Assembly (NCBI RefSeq): GCF_021559775.1
Contig: NZ_CP056047.1
Coordinates: 620,001 to 684,000, forward strand
Length of the DNA stretch: 64,000 bases
Source: Gillisella vitis
GTDB taxonomy: Bacteria > Pseudomonadota > Alphaproteobacteria > Rhizobiales > Rhizobiaceae
Direction: 5' to 3'
Every line of letters starts with the position of its first letter. Within the stretch, counting starts at the first letter, position 1. Shown here in pieces: positions 35,532 through 45,300 of this stretch. Position numbers and translations under genes: made by a program. The notes below the pieces were generated by a model. The model was not told where the DNA came from. It saw only the letters and a program-made list of their open reading frames with translations, and made no database searches.

Positions 35532-36629
35532 TCAGCCTGAAGGGAAATGACTTTGAAGTCGATTTGGTTTCGCAAGCCCGCTTAATACCATCAGCACGGT
35601 CACGACGATCAGCAGGTTCGATGCTGTCAGGCCGACTTGCGGGTAGACTAGCGGCAATAGGATTTGAAGCCCGACGAACAATATGGCCTGAATCAAGATG
35701 ATCGTTATCACTACGGCAGGAGAGAGAGTCGGTTCATTCCTGTCGCGGGCGTCCCGATTGAGAATTCGGGCATAGACGAGGGTGACGAGTGCCATCATGG
35801 AGGTGACGGAGATCGCTATTAGACCGCTGCTGCCCAAATAGGTTTCGGTTAATGTGGCCTGCATGAGTTGCGGCGTCAGGGAAAACAGCACCATCCAGAG
35901 ATAATTCGCCGCTATGCTGGCAAGGATCGGCGGCCAGAGTAGCAGATGCCAACGAGACAACAGCTCTCGTCTATTGGCTGGCATGGATTTCGATAGGGCG
36001 AGAACCGCAAAGGTGGCCAGCGTTATAGCGAGGACTGCGATGCCCAAGAGTATAAAACAATCGGAAAAGGCTAGAGCACCGACATAGGCCAGTTCGAGAC
36101 TTTGAAAGGTTGACTGTATCAAGTCAGGCAGGGCGCTGACAGCAAGTAAAAGCCATAGACCACCGATATCCTCTCGCTCTGTTCTGTTTATCAAGGCGAT
36201 CACCGCCGCGGTGCCGCCGACGAGGCAAGCAATGGCGATGGGGACGAAAACACTATCAGTTACCTCTGCGTAGCTCTGAAGAGCGCTTGCAACACCATAG
36301 GCCTGAAAACCGGATATTATTATAGCACACACCGCCGGCAAGAGTGCGAAGGCCCGGCTCTTGCGCACCCAATTCCGGCAACCGACAAAGCTGAAGAGGA
36401 AAAGGCGCAGAATTTCAACATAGGCGAAAGCAGTGACGACAGGACCCGTTCCAAGAGCCAGGATGGAAAACCGCGATGAGGCCATGGCCGATTGGCTGGT
36501 CATCATGGCAAACCGCTCGGAATTGAGACCCGGTATAGCGATGCGATATCCAATCAGAAGGATCAGCGCCGCAATCAGCAGACCGACGAAATTTCGCCCC
36601 ATGCGCCCTAGTCGCGATGCTGTCCCCAT
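35532..36629 (-). CDS. Degenerate SecY-like integral membrane protein
   Basis: About 365 residues with around ten hydrophobic segments. The N-terminal 60 residues resemble SecY closely in order and spacing: IGYRIAIPGLNSERF compares with the SecY FRIGSFIPIPGID region, and SRFSILALGTGPVVTAFAYVEIL with the SecY [23 protein letters not shown] segment. GFQAYGVASAL, GGTAAVIALINR and the C-terminal SNLLIVVTVLMVLSGLAK also align in order. It is shorter than SecY (430-450), with the cytoplasmic loops that contact the ribosome reduced. It is therefore a divergent paralogue, not the housekeeping translocon subunit. ATG at 36629 has GGAAGG upstream. It stands alone, not in a ribosomal-protein operon. Confidence 0.6.
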   Translation of the reverse strand: MGTASRLGRMGRNFVGLLIAALILLIGYRIAIPGLNSERFAMMTSQSAMASSRFSILALGTGPVVTAFAYVEILRLFLFSFVGCRNWVRKSRAFALLPAVCAIIISGFQAYGVASALQSYAEVTDSVFVPIAIACLVGGTAAVIALINRTEREDIGGLWLLLAVSALPDLIQSTFQSLELAYVGALAFSDCFILLGIAVLAITLATFAVLALSKSMPANRRELLSRWHLLLWPPILASIAANYLWMVLFSLTPQLMQATLTETYLGSSGLIAISVTSMMALVTLVYARILNRDARDRNEPTLSPAVVITIILIQAILFVGLQILLPLVYPQVGLTASNLLIVVTVLMVLSGLAKPNRLQSHFPSG

Positions 36630-36652
36630 GTCTCGCACCTTCCGATATTGTC

Positions 36653-37066
36653 TCAGACCCGCGCCACAGCCTCGCCCCTGATCCGTTCCACCATGGAGCG
36701 AAGGCCGTTGGCGCGTTGGGCGGAGAGGTGTTCGATCAGGCCGAGCTTGCCGAACAGGTCGAGGGCGTTAAAGCCTGCGACTTCGGAGGCGGTCTTGCCG
36801 GAATAGGCTGATAGCACGATGGCGACCAGGCCCTTGACGATATGGGCATCGGAATCGCCTTCGAACGTCAGGATCGGGTCAGAACCTTCGCCCGCCTTCG
36901 TCACCAGCCAGACCTGGCTGGCGCAGCCCTTGACCTTGTTGTCAGCGGTTCGTTGCTCTTCCGGCAGGTCCGGCAGGGCCTTGCCCAGTTCGATCACGTA
37001 GCGGTAGCGGTCTTCCCAATCGTCGAGATAGGCAAAGTCGTCGATAATCTGGTCGATGGGCGTCAT
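36653..37066 (-). CDS. sufE: SufE family sulfur acceptor protein
   Basis: A 137-residue SufE-type protein that accepts persulfide sulfur from the cysteine desulfurase SufS for iron-sulfur cluster assembly. The active cysteine is Cys48 in KVKGCASQVW; IIDDFAYLDDWEDRYRYVIELGKALPDLP and the C-terminal RANGLRSMVERI helices complete the fold. The frame is open to 37156, but ATG at 37066 (MTPIDQIIDDF) is the family's normal start. The suf operon itself is not in the window. It overlaps no neighbour; the gap to the SecY-like gene is 23 bp. Confidence 0.9.
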   Translation of the reverse strand: MTPIDQIIDDFAYLDDWEDRYRYVIELGKALPDLPEEQRTADNKVKGCASQVWLVTKAGEGSDPILTFEGDSDAHIVKGLVAIVLSAYSGKTASEVAGFNALDLFGKLGLIEHLSAQRANGLRSMVERIRGEAVARV

Positions 37067-37190
37067 GGGAGGGTCATCCAGGCGGTTTTTCGGGTGTTTT
37101 AGGTGACTTCCGGTGATGGCTTTGGAAGCGCTTGAGGCCATATAGGCCTTTCCCATGTGGAAATGAACCGGCTGCGCCGTTAAAAATCAC

Positions 37191-37655
37191 TCAACCTGCG
37201 GGTTTCGGCCTTGGTCTCGGAACGGTGATGGTCAGGGGCACGCCATTGCCAGCAGCAGAGACCGTACCGGTGACCATATGGTCTTCGCTGGCAGCAGCAG
37301 GGGTGGCGATAGCCGCTTCCTTGACGCTGCCATGGGCTGGCGCCGCATCGACGCTGATGGCCTGATGATCCTCTCCGGTGCCGAACTGACGGTTAAGCAA
37401 TTGATAAGCGACCAGCGCGCCTTCACGCGCCCGGATTCCGATGGCCTGAAGTGTCTGGCCGCCCTTGACGCAGACATCGGGCTTTTCGCCGCAGAGGCCG
37501 GAAACGTAATCATAAGCGCCAGATGCGGCCGAAACGGCGTTTGCCAGCTCGAATTGCGGTGCAGATGCCGAACCGTCACGCGGCGCGCCGCCCAGATAGG
37601 ACAGGGCGACCAATACCAGCGTAAACCAGAATGCTCCCTTGATCAGAAACCACAT
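37191..37655 (-). CDS. DUF5330 family protein
   Basis: 154 residues with an N-terminal membrane or signal segment (MWFLIKGAFWFTLVLVALSYL). The central part (YDYVSGLCGEKPDVCVKGGQTLQAIGIRAREGALVAYQLL) has two conserved cysteines and matches the DUF5330 family of rhizobia, of unknown function. The C-terminal third is Ala/Pro-rich, ending ITVPRPRPKPAG, likely disordered. The frame lies 124 bp upstream of sufE on the same strand. Confidence 0.75.
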   Translation of the reverse strand: MWFLIKGAFWFTLVLVALSYLGGAPRDGSASAPQFELANAVSAASGAYDYVSGLCGEKPDVCVKGGQTLQAIGIRAREGALVAYQLLNRQFGTGEDHQAISVDAAPAHGSVKEAAIATPAAASEDHMVTGTVSAAGNGVPLTITVPRPRPKPAG

Positions 37656-38086
37656 GACCGCTTATCCGTCTCGTTCTGCGACATTTCTTCGTCTGTCGCG
37701 TCGGTTGCGCCGGTCGAATGACCGGGCTGCTGCGAAACAGACTATGATTCGCGCGGAAATATCGCTTTGCAAAACATAATCGGATTTTCTGCGTATTTTC
37801 ATAAAATGCGATCTTTCCGCATTTGAACCACATTCTAGTCAAAGTTTAACGACTGAGATTAAGCATAATTGCGGCAGAACCCTTCTGTTCCCGGGCTTTT
37901 TCATTCCACCTGATGCCACAGATATTAACGTGATGCGGAAAAACATGCAAAATCCGTTGCTTACGCCACGTTAACCATGTTTTCGAAAGCTTCTGACCCC
38001 TGTCCCTTTCCGAGACGGAAACACCGGTTTAGGCGGGTTTTGCAGCTTTCCCTTTATCTTTTCCTTAAGGCGGCGACCTCTATTGT
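37656..38086. other. Intergenic region with a CtrA-like half site
   Basis: 431 bp between divergent genes. TTAACCAT at 37971-37978 matches the CtrA half-site of alphaproteobacteria and lies about 110 bp upstream of the histidine kinase gene. The rest is AT-rich at 37750-37880 with no gene. Single half-sites occur by chance. Confidence 0.4.
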
Positions 38087-39886
38087 TTGGTCAGTAAAGA
38101 GGACCGCAAGTCGCGGAAATTTGGCGTGTTGGTATTGAGTAAAATCGCTGATCGGGCAAAGACCCTTCTCGACGAAGCCGTGACCCTGGTGGTGACGCGC
38201 ATCGGCGCGGAAGCCTCGCCGTCTCGCGCCGAAGTTGCGGCGGCACGTTGCGTGGTCCTGGCCTGCTTGCCCGCTCTGGTCCTCGTGCCGCTCACCCTTT
38301 CCTTCTTTCAAGGTATCGCTGTTGCCCTGCCGCTCGGCGTTGCCATTGTTGCCGGCCTGTTTCTGATTGCCGTGGTCGCCGCCCTGTGGCTGGCGCGCCT
38401 GTCTTCTCGCCAGCCGGCTATCCGCCATTCCCTGGACACGAGTGCTTCTATCGATCTTTCGCTGTTTCCCGGCATGGTTTTCACCCTGGATGCCCAGGCG
38501 CGGGTAGAAACCGTCGGCGGGCGCGATGCCCGCGATTTCCTGCCTTTCCTGCGCAATCCGCTCGGCCGTCCTTTCATCGATCAGGTGCATGTCACCGACC
38601 GTATCGCCTTTGTGCGTGCCTTTGACGCCCTGCGCCAGGGCGAGGATATCGGTCGTGTGAAGCTGCGGCTTGCCCGCCCCACCAATGCCCATTCTGAAGG
38701 CTCTAACGGCGAAAACCTGCTTGGCGAAACCACGAGCGACGAGGCTGCCGATGGCACGCTGATGGCGGTTGGGCTCGACATGGCCGTGCGCCGCGACGAG
38801 CGCGGTGGCATTGCCGGGATTTTCGTGCAGATGCTGGATTGCCGTGAGCAACAGCAGATGGCGCAGCGGCTGGTCAAGCTCGATGCCGATTTGCAGACGG
38901 CCAATGAAGCCAAATCTCGCTTTCTCGCTGCCGTCAGCCATGAATTGCGCACGCCGCTGAATGCCATACTCGGTTTTTCCGACATTCTGATGGGTGATTA
39001 TTTTGGCCGGATGGAAGATGAGCGTCACCGGGAATATGTGCGGTTGATCCGCCAGTCCGGCGGCCATCTTCTGTCGGTCGTCAATACCATGCTCGATATG
39101 TGCCGCATCGAGGCCGGGCGCTACGAATTGCTGGTGGAGCCGTTCTCGCTTTCGCAGGCCATTCATGATTGTGAAAACATGCTGGCCTTGCAGGCGCAGG
39201 AAAAGGGCGTGAAGCTCACCAGCCGCATTGGCCGCGATGTGAGCGAGCTGACCGCCGATCCACGCGCTGTGCGCCAGATCCTGATCAATCTTGTTGGTAA
39301 CGCCATTAAGTTCACCGAGCCGGGTGGTGTTGTCACCGTGGATGCGGCACGTTTCGGCAAGGATCTGGTGATCTCTGTCAGCGATACGGGTATCGGTATC
39401 GCCCAGGATCGCATCCTTCTGCTTGGCCAGCCTTTCGTCCAGGTCGACAGTGATTATAACAGGAAATTCGACGGCGTTGGCCTGGGCCTGTCGCTGGTCA
39501 AGGGGCTGGTTGCCCTGCATGGTGGCACATTCCTGTTGACGAGCCGTGAGGGGGAGGGGACGGTGGTTTCCATCACCCTGCCAATCGACGGATCGGGCAT
39601 TGCCCGGGTTCAATCCACAGGCGAAAGCCGTCAGATCGAATTTCCGCCACGCTTGCCCGTCAGTGAAAGGCAGCCTGCTCGCGAGAGGCTCGATGGCTCA
39701 AAGAGCGAGACCTTGGGAAGCGACAGGGTGGGGCTTGCCCAATCGTCGCGGCAGCACCAGATGGATGAGGTCTGTTTTGAAGAGGGTGCGGGACAAACGC
39801 ATGAGCAGCAGGGTAGCGGGCAGCCGGGCCAAAGGATGGGCCAGCAAAAGGATGTGAATGACGACGCGAAAGCGAAAATCGCCTGA
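38087..39886 (+). CDS. Membrane-associated PAS-type sensor histidine kinase
   Basis: About 599 residues: two membrane helices near 55-105 (ARCVVLACLPALVLVPLTL and GVAIVAGLFLIAVVAALWLA), a PAS-like sensory stretch (about 125-260, starting with LFPGMVFTLDAQARVETVGG), a HisKA domain with His285 in FLAAVSHELRTPLNAILGFSDIL, and a HATPase_c domain with N box LINLVGNAIKF, DTGIGI and FDGVGLGLSLVKGL. It autophosphorylates in response to an unknown signal; the cognate regulator is not in the window. The PleC/DivJ-like HisKA region suggests a role in cell-cycle signalling, which is inference. The first codon TTG at 38087 is uncertain; other in-frame GTG/TTG codons follow. It overlaps the next gene by 29 bp. 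Confidence 0.85.
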   Translation: MVSKEDRKSRKFGVLVLSKIADRAKTLLDEAVTLVVTRIGAEASPSRAEVAAARCVVLACLPALVLVPLTLSFFQGIAVALPLGVAIVAGLFLIAVVAALWLARLSSRQPAIRHSLDTSASIDLSLFPGMVFTLDAQARVETVGGRDARDFLPFLRNPLGRPFIDQVHVTDRIAFVRAFDALRQGEDIGRVKLRLARPTNAHSEGSNGENLLGETTSDEAADGTLMAVGLDMAVRRDERGGIAGIFVQMLDCREQQQMAQRLVKLDADLQTANEAKSRFLAAVSHELRTPLNAILGFSDILMGDYFGRMEDERHREYVRLIRQSGGHLLSVVNTMLDMCRIEAGRYELLVEPFSLSQAIHDCENMLALQAQEKGVKLTSRIGRDVSELTADPRAVRQILINLVGNAIKFTEPGGVVTVDAARFGKDLVISVSDTGIGIAQDRILLLGQPFVQVDSDYNRKFDGVGLGLSLVKGLVALHGGTFLLTSREGEGTVVSITLPIDGSGIARVQSTGESRQIEFPPRLPVSERQPARERLDGSKSETLGSDRVGLAQSSRQHQMDEVCFEEGAGQTHEQQGSGQPGQRMGQQKDVNDDAKAKIA

Positions 39887-41000
39887 TAAAAGAAAACCGG
39901 CCCGCAAGGAGCCGGGTTTTCTGATGATGGCCGCTCGAGCGTCCATGCGCCTTTGTGCGCGCAATCCAGCCCGGTTCACCAGCACGGTCGGCTTTGTCGT
40001 GGTCATGGGTTTCGTTGCGGCCAATGCGTTCTGGTATCAGCCGGGACGGCATCCATCTCCCTTCCTGCGCACCCGAGATCCGCATGATTTCACCGCCATG
40101 CTGGGGTTGAACAGCAACCATTCCCTGAAACCCGACCCTGATGATGTCACCACGTTCCGTATCCAGCGCCAGACAGCGGAAAACACCCCTGTCAGCACAG
40201 CGCCCGGCGCCGGTGGTTCAGCAACAGGTGTGGTGCCGGCCTCGGATACCGGTGCCGATCCCCTGACTGCCAGCATTCAGGCGCAGCTCATTCGGCTGGG
40301 GCTTTACGATGGCGCCGCCGATGGCAAACTTGGCCCCCGAACCGATGCGGCAATCAGCGCTTATCAGCGGCGGATCGGCATGTCCGTTACCGGCGCGCCC
40401 AGCGATGACCTGCTGGCGGCGATGAGCGTCGATCAGAAATCACCCGCCAGTGCTGACCCCAAAGGGAGTGCTGACCCCAAGGCCGGTGCGGCCCCCAAGG
40501 GGAGTGCGCCCCCAGTGCGCCCTATGGAACGGCCAGTTCAAGTCACGGCGACAGCGGATGATGCCATCGATCCCGTGGCCGCAGCCATTCGCAATGCGGA
40601 AAAGACCGTCACCACCGCGCAGTCCGCGCCTGTGCGGCCCGCGCCCGCCCGGTTGCCCACGGCAACACCCGTGTCGACCGCCGCCGTTTCTTCCGGCAAA
40701 CCCCAGTCCGGCACAAGGGCAAATGCGCCGGTGCCGCAAGCGCCCGTTGCCGCCACCAGCCTTGCCTCGACCGGTGGCGATGATGCCATCGCGACGGGTG
40801 CAAGCGGGGAAGCAAGCCTGATCATGGATATCCAGCGCGGCCTTATCAATATCGCTTATACCGATATCAGCGTCGATGGGGTGGCTGGCGACAAGACCAA
40901 GGCTGCCATCCGCCACTTCGAGCGCCATTACAGGCTGCCGGAAACCGGTGAGCCGAATATGGCGGTGCTGAAAAAGCTGAAATCCATCGGCGCCTTGTAA
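39858..41000 (+). CDS. Peptidoglycan-binding domain protein
   Basis: 380 residues: a basic cytoplasmic N-terminus (TTRKRKSPDKRKPARKEP), one membrane helix (TVGFVVVMGFVAANAFW, about 55-72), then two PG_binding_1 domains. The first (about 133-190) holds IQAQLIRLGLYDGAADGKLGPRTDAAISAYQRRIG. The second, C-terminal (about 318-380), holds IQRGLINIAYTDISVDGVAGDKTKAAIRHFERHY. Between them is a Pro/Ala-rich linker with a repeated SADPKGSADPKAG pattern. It is likely an inner-membrane protein that reaches the peptidoglycan. Its ATG lies inside the end of the kinase gene with AAAAGGA upstream, so the two are translationally linked. Confidence 0.85.
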   Translation: MTTRKRKSPDKRKPARKEPGFLMMAARASMRLCARNPARFTSTVGFVVVMGFVAANAFWYQPGRHPSPFLRTRDPHDFTAMLGLNSNHSLKPDPDDVTTFRIQRQTAENTPVSTAPGAGGSATGVVPASDTGADPLTASIQAQLIRLGLYDGAADGKLGPRTDAAISAYQRRIGMSVTGAPSDDLLAAMSVDQKSPASADPKGSADPKAGAAPKGSAPPVRPMERPVQVTATADDAIDPVAAAIRNAEKTVTTAQSAPVRPAPARLPTATPVSTAAVSSGKPQSGTRANAPVPQAPVAATSLASTGGDDAIATGASGEASLIMDIQRGLINIAYTDISVDGVAGDKTKAAIRHFERHYRLPETGEPNMAVLKKLKSIGAL

Positions 41001-41031
41001 GCGGCTTTCTCCAGCTTTTCCGTATGCCCTA

Positions 41032-41070
41032 ACGCAAAACCCGTTTCCACTTTCCAAAAGTAAACTCTAA
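41032..41070. repeat. Diverged intergenic repeat (CCGTTTCCACTTTCC core)
   Basis: AAAACCCGTTTCCACTTTCC at about 41036-41055 is a diverged copy of the core seen at 3521-3536. It occupies the gap between the convergent peptidoglycan-binding and hydrolase genes. Confidence 0.45.
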
Positions 41071-42398
41071 TAGGCGATTTTCCCGTTGATCAGCGGTTTC
41101 TGCCCCGACGAAAATTCTTGCTTGAGCGATTGACGCGCATCGCTGCTGATCACTGCCATGGGAGCCGTGACAACGGTACGGGCTGCCGAACCGGCCAGAT
41201 TGGCTGTGCCGATCGCCACCAGCCCGACCCGATCGCCCAAAGTGGTTTGGCCACCTTCCATGGATTGGCCAGCGATGTTCTTGCCCAGATTGCGGATGAT
41301 CTCCGGACTGTCGGCAAAGGCCGTGTGGCCGAGCGGATCGTGGCTATCGACGCTGCTGGTGTCGATGGCGGTGATGCCGAGCACTTTCATGTCGGCGGCC
41401 AGCGGTTGTAGATCGGCCTGGCTCATGCCGCCGACCCGGCTGACGCCGCCCGACAGCCACCGCGATACGAACAGCGCCTTGTCCTTGTTAGAGGTGAAGA
41501 CGGTGAAATGTGGACGTTTCGTGCCCATTTCGATCAACTGGCGACGAAACACATCGACATCGATATCCGGCGAAGCCAGGATGACGTTGTTGACCTTGGT
41601 TGGAACCCCACCAGTGCGCATCGCCACGCCGCGCAACGCTTCCATGGTCAACCATGCGCCCATGGAATGGGAAATAATCGTGACATCGCCGACATTAGGG
41701 TTCTTCGCGGCTTGCAGGATCAGGTCTTCCAGCGCCCGCCGGGAATAGGTGGTGCTTTCCTTGTCGTAGAGATAGTCGAACACACTGCCGCGCGACGGCC
41801 ATGTGAACAGGATCGGGGATGCGTCCGTGCCGGAATCATGGATGATCTGGGCAAAGCGGAAAACCGCATCCGAATACGTATTGTTGAAGCCATGCACGAA
41901 GATCACGGCCTGACGTTTCTTGTTCCGGGTCGCGTTGAACCACTGCAAAGCCTCGGATTCCGTCGGGACTTTATCGGCCTTCAGCACCGCGAAATCATGT
42001 TCCGGGTTGGGGGGCACACGGGAAGGCCACTGCACTTCACCCACCTTGCGATTGCGCTCCGGGGGGATGGAAACGACCACATTATTCACTGAGATCGCTG
42101 TGCCGCGATCGCCGGAATAGAGGATACCGGGATCATCCGCCGCTTGGCGGGTGGTAAACACCAGCATATTGACCTGGCTGGCATCGCTGGCCACGGGAAC
42201 GGGCTTCAGCACGCTTTCTGGCCGGCCCGCGCAGCCACCCAGCACGAGAACGATGAGTAAGGGGAACGCGGCGGCAAAAGCAGGACTGGACCTTGCCGGC
42301 CTGCATGCCGATGGGGAAGGCGCGAGGGCATAACCACGGTTCAAGGGAGAGCGGGCGTGTTCCCGCTTCCCGCTCTTGCGCCAGCCGAGAGTCGGCAT
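41067..42398 (-). CDS. Lipoprotein alpha/beta hydrolase (DUF900 family)
   Basis: About 443 residues. An N-terminal lipobox (LIVLVLGGCAG) predicts a membrane-anchored lipoprotein. The hydrolase part matches DUF900: VIFVHGFNNTYSDAVFRFAQI (oxyanion region), nucleophile Ser in ISHSMGAWLTMEA, and ILASPDIDVDVFRRQL with a candidate catalytic Asp. The catalytic His is probably in SDSHDPLGH-type sequence near the C-terminus. ATG at 42398 starts one base before the stop of the RND permease gene is passed, so it is the last gene of that operon. Its role next to an efflux pump is unknown; homologues are annotated only as esterase/lipase-like. Confidence 0.8.
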   Translation of the reverse strand: MPTLGWRKSGKREHARSPLNRGYALAPSPSACRPARSSPAFAAAFPLLIVLVLGGCAGRPESVLKPVPVASDASQVNMLVFTTRQAADDPGILYSGDRGTAISVNNVVVSIPPERNRKVGEVQWPSRVPPNPEHDFAVLKADKVPTESEALQWFNATRNKKRQAVIFVHGFNNTYSDAVFRFAQIIHDSGTDASPILFTWPSRGSVFDYLYDKESTTYSRRALEDLILQAAKNPNVGDVTIISHSMGAWLTMEALRGVAMRTGGVPTKVNNVILASPDIDVDVFRRQLIEMGTKRPHFTVFTSNKDKALFVSRWLSGGVSRVGGMSQADLQPLAADMKVLGITAIDTSSVDSHDPLGHTAFADSPEIIRNLGKNIAGQSMEGGQTTLGDRVGLVAIGTANLAGSAARTVVTAPMAVISSDARQSLKQEFSSGQKPLINGKIAY

Positions 42399-42399
42399 C

Positions 42400-45300
42400 C
42401 TATTTCTCAGCTCCGATAGCATTGTTATCGGGAGCATGGGCATCGGGGACGTGCTTGTCGTGCGCCGGGTTTTTCTCCGGCTTGATCCGGAACCAGGTGA
42501 TGTAGAGCGCGGGCAGGAACAGCAGTGTCAGCACCGTTCCGACGACGATGCCGCCCATCATGGCAAAGGCCATCGGTCCCCAGAAGATCTGCCGCGAGAT
42601 CGGGATCAGCGCCAGCGTGGCGGCGGCGGCAGTCAGCATGATCGGGCGCATCCGGTGTTCGGTTGCCTCGACCACCGCCGCAAAGGCCGCAACGCCCGAT
42701 TTTCGCAGGTCCTCGATCTGCACCACCAGGATGACAGAGTTTCGGATCAAGATGCCGATCAACGCGAGCACGCCGAGCAGCGCCACGAAGCCAAGAGGCG
42801 CGTTGCTGGTGAGAAGCGCGATTACCACACCGACCAGCGCCAGCGGCGCGACGGAAAACACCAGGAACAGTCGGTGGAAGCTCTGCAACTGGATCATCAG
42901 CAGCGTTGCCATGATGAACAGCATCAGGGGTGCGACCTGGATGATCGGCCCTTGCGACTTGTTGCTCTCCTCGACGGCGCCGCCGATATTGACGGCATAG
43001 CCTGCCGGAAGCGCCTTGGCGAATTCGGTGACCTTGCCGCTCAGCGCGGTAACGATGGTCGCGGGCTGGGTGGGGCCGTTGACGGCGGCTTCGATGGTGA
43101 TCGTCGGCATGCGGTCGCGCCGCCAGATGGTCGGCTGCTCCAGTTCGTAATGGAAGGTGGCGACCGACGACAGCGGGATAGACTGGCCGTTGCTGCTTGG
43201 CAATTGCAGGTCGACCAAGGTTTCGACTGAACCGCGATCCTTCTTTTCGGCACGGCTGACGACATCAATCAGGTAGATGTCGTCCCTGACCTTGGTGACC
43301 GTCGATCCTTCGACCACTCTGTTGAGGGTCTGGGCGATGTCTTCGGAGGTGACGCCCAGCTGGCGGGCCTTGTCCTGCAACACATCCACCTTCAGCACGC
43401 GGGCCGGCTCATACCAGTTGAAGGCGATATTGGTGAGTAGCGGGTGGGTGCCGACAATGGCGGCCAGTTTGCCCGCATAATCGCGCACCTTCTGGATGTC
43501 GGGACCGGATACGCGGTATTGCACCGGCTTGCCGACCGGAGGTCCGATATCCAGCAGCTTCACATAGGCATCGGTGCCGGGAAAGGTTTGGCTGAGATAG
43601 GCCTGGAACTGTTGGCGCAGCTTGTCGCGCACGTCCAGCCCTTTGGTGACGATGATCATCTGGCCGAAGGTGATATCATCAGGCTGCACATCGAACGACA
43701 GGATGAAGCGCGGTGCACCGCGACCGACATAGGTCGACCAATGGTCGATATCCGGGTTGTTGGCCAATTGCTCCTGTTCAAACTTGGCCATCTGCCGGTT
43801 GGTCTCGTCGATGGAGCTGTTTTGCGGCAGGTTCCAGTCGACGATCAGTTCCGGGCGGTCGGAGCTGGGGAAGAATTGCTGCTGCACATGGGTCATGCCA
43901 TAGAGCGACAGGGCGAAGGCGCCGATCGTTGCAACGATGGTCAGCCAGCGCCAGCGCAGGCAAAAGTGGAGCATGCTGGCAAACAGCCGGGCAAACCAGC
44001 CCTTGTGGTCGGCATGCTTCTTCATGGTCTTCGGCAGCATGGTGACGCCCAGAAGTGGCGTGAACAACACAGCCACCACCCAGGACACCACCAGCGACAC
44101 GGCGATGACGACGAACAGCGAGAAGGTGAATTCGCCCGCATTGCTGTTGTTTAGCCCGACCGGGATGAAGCTGGCGACGGTGACGAGCGTTCCTGTCAGC
44201 ATCGGGAAGGCGGTCGAGGTATAGACATGGGTGGCGGCCTTGCGCAGGCTATCGCCCACTTCCAGCCGCGCCACCATCATTTCCACGGCAATCATCGCAT
44301 CGTCGACCAGAAGCCCGAGCGCGATGATCAAGGCGCCGAGCGAGATGCGTTGCAGCGATATGCCTGCATATTGCATGAACAGGAAGGTGATCGCCAAAAC
44401 CAGCGGGATCGAGATCGCCACCACCAGTCCGGCGCGCAGGCCAAGGCTGATGAAGCTTATGGCCAGCACGATGACGATTGCCTCGAACAGCGCATGGGTG
44501 AAGCTGGAAACCGCTTCCTCCACCACCGCCGGCTGATCGGCGACCCGATCGACGGAAACGCCGACCGGCAGGTCCTGGATGACGCCAGCCATGGTCTTGT
44601 CCAGCGCCTTGCCGAAATTCACCAGATTGGCACCAGCCTTCATGCCGATCGCAAGGCCGATTGCCGGCTTGCCATTGACCCGGAACATGCTGGTCGGCGG
44701 ATCGGCATAGCCACGGCTAATGGTGGCAACATCGGTCAGCGGAAAGAACCGGTCGTTGACCTTGAGATTGATCGACCGCAGGCTGTCTTCCGAAATGAAG
44801 CGCCCGCCGACGCGAAGCGCGATCCGCTCCGGCCCGGCATCGATGAAGCCCGACTGGGTGACGGCGTTCTGGGCCTGAAGCGTGGCGATGATCGCCGATT
44901 GGTCGATGCCGAGGGCAGCAATCTTGCGGGTGGAAAATTCGAGGTAGATCGCCTCGTCCTGCGTGCCGACAATGTCGACCTTGCCGATATTGGGAACAGT
45001 CAGCAGCTTGGTGCGGGCGCTCTCGACCAGATCGCGCAATTGCCGATGGGTCAGGCCATCGCTGGTGAAGGCGTAGATATTGCCGTAAACGTCGCCAAAA
45101 CGGTCGTTGTAAAACGGCCCGACGACGCCGGAGGGAAAGTCGCCCTGGACATCCTGGACCATGTTGCGCACGCGCAGCCAGGTGGCGGGCACGTCGCGGG
45201 CCTTGGTGGTATCCAACAGGTTGACGAAGACGATGGTCTGGCCCGCCGTGGTGATCGACCTGGTATAGTCGAGCGATTCCAGTTCCTGCAGCTTCTTCTC

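Noticed and set aside
35532..36629. Housekeeping secY
   Set aside because: Too short, strongly diverged, and not in a ribosomal-protein operon.
38054..39613. 519-codon minus-strand open frame
   Set aside because: Antisense of the histidine kinase gene, a common effect of high GC at third positions.
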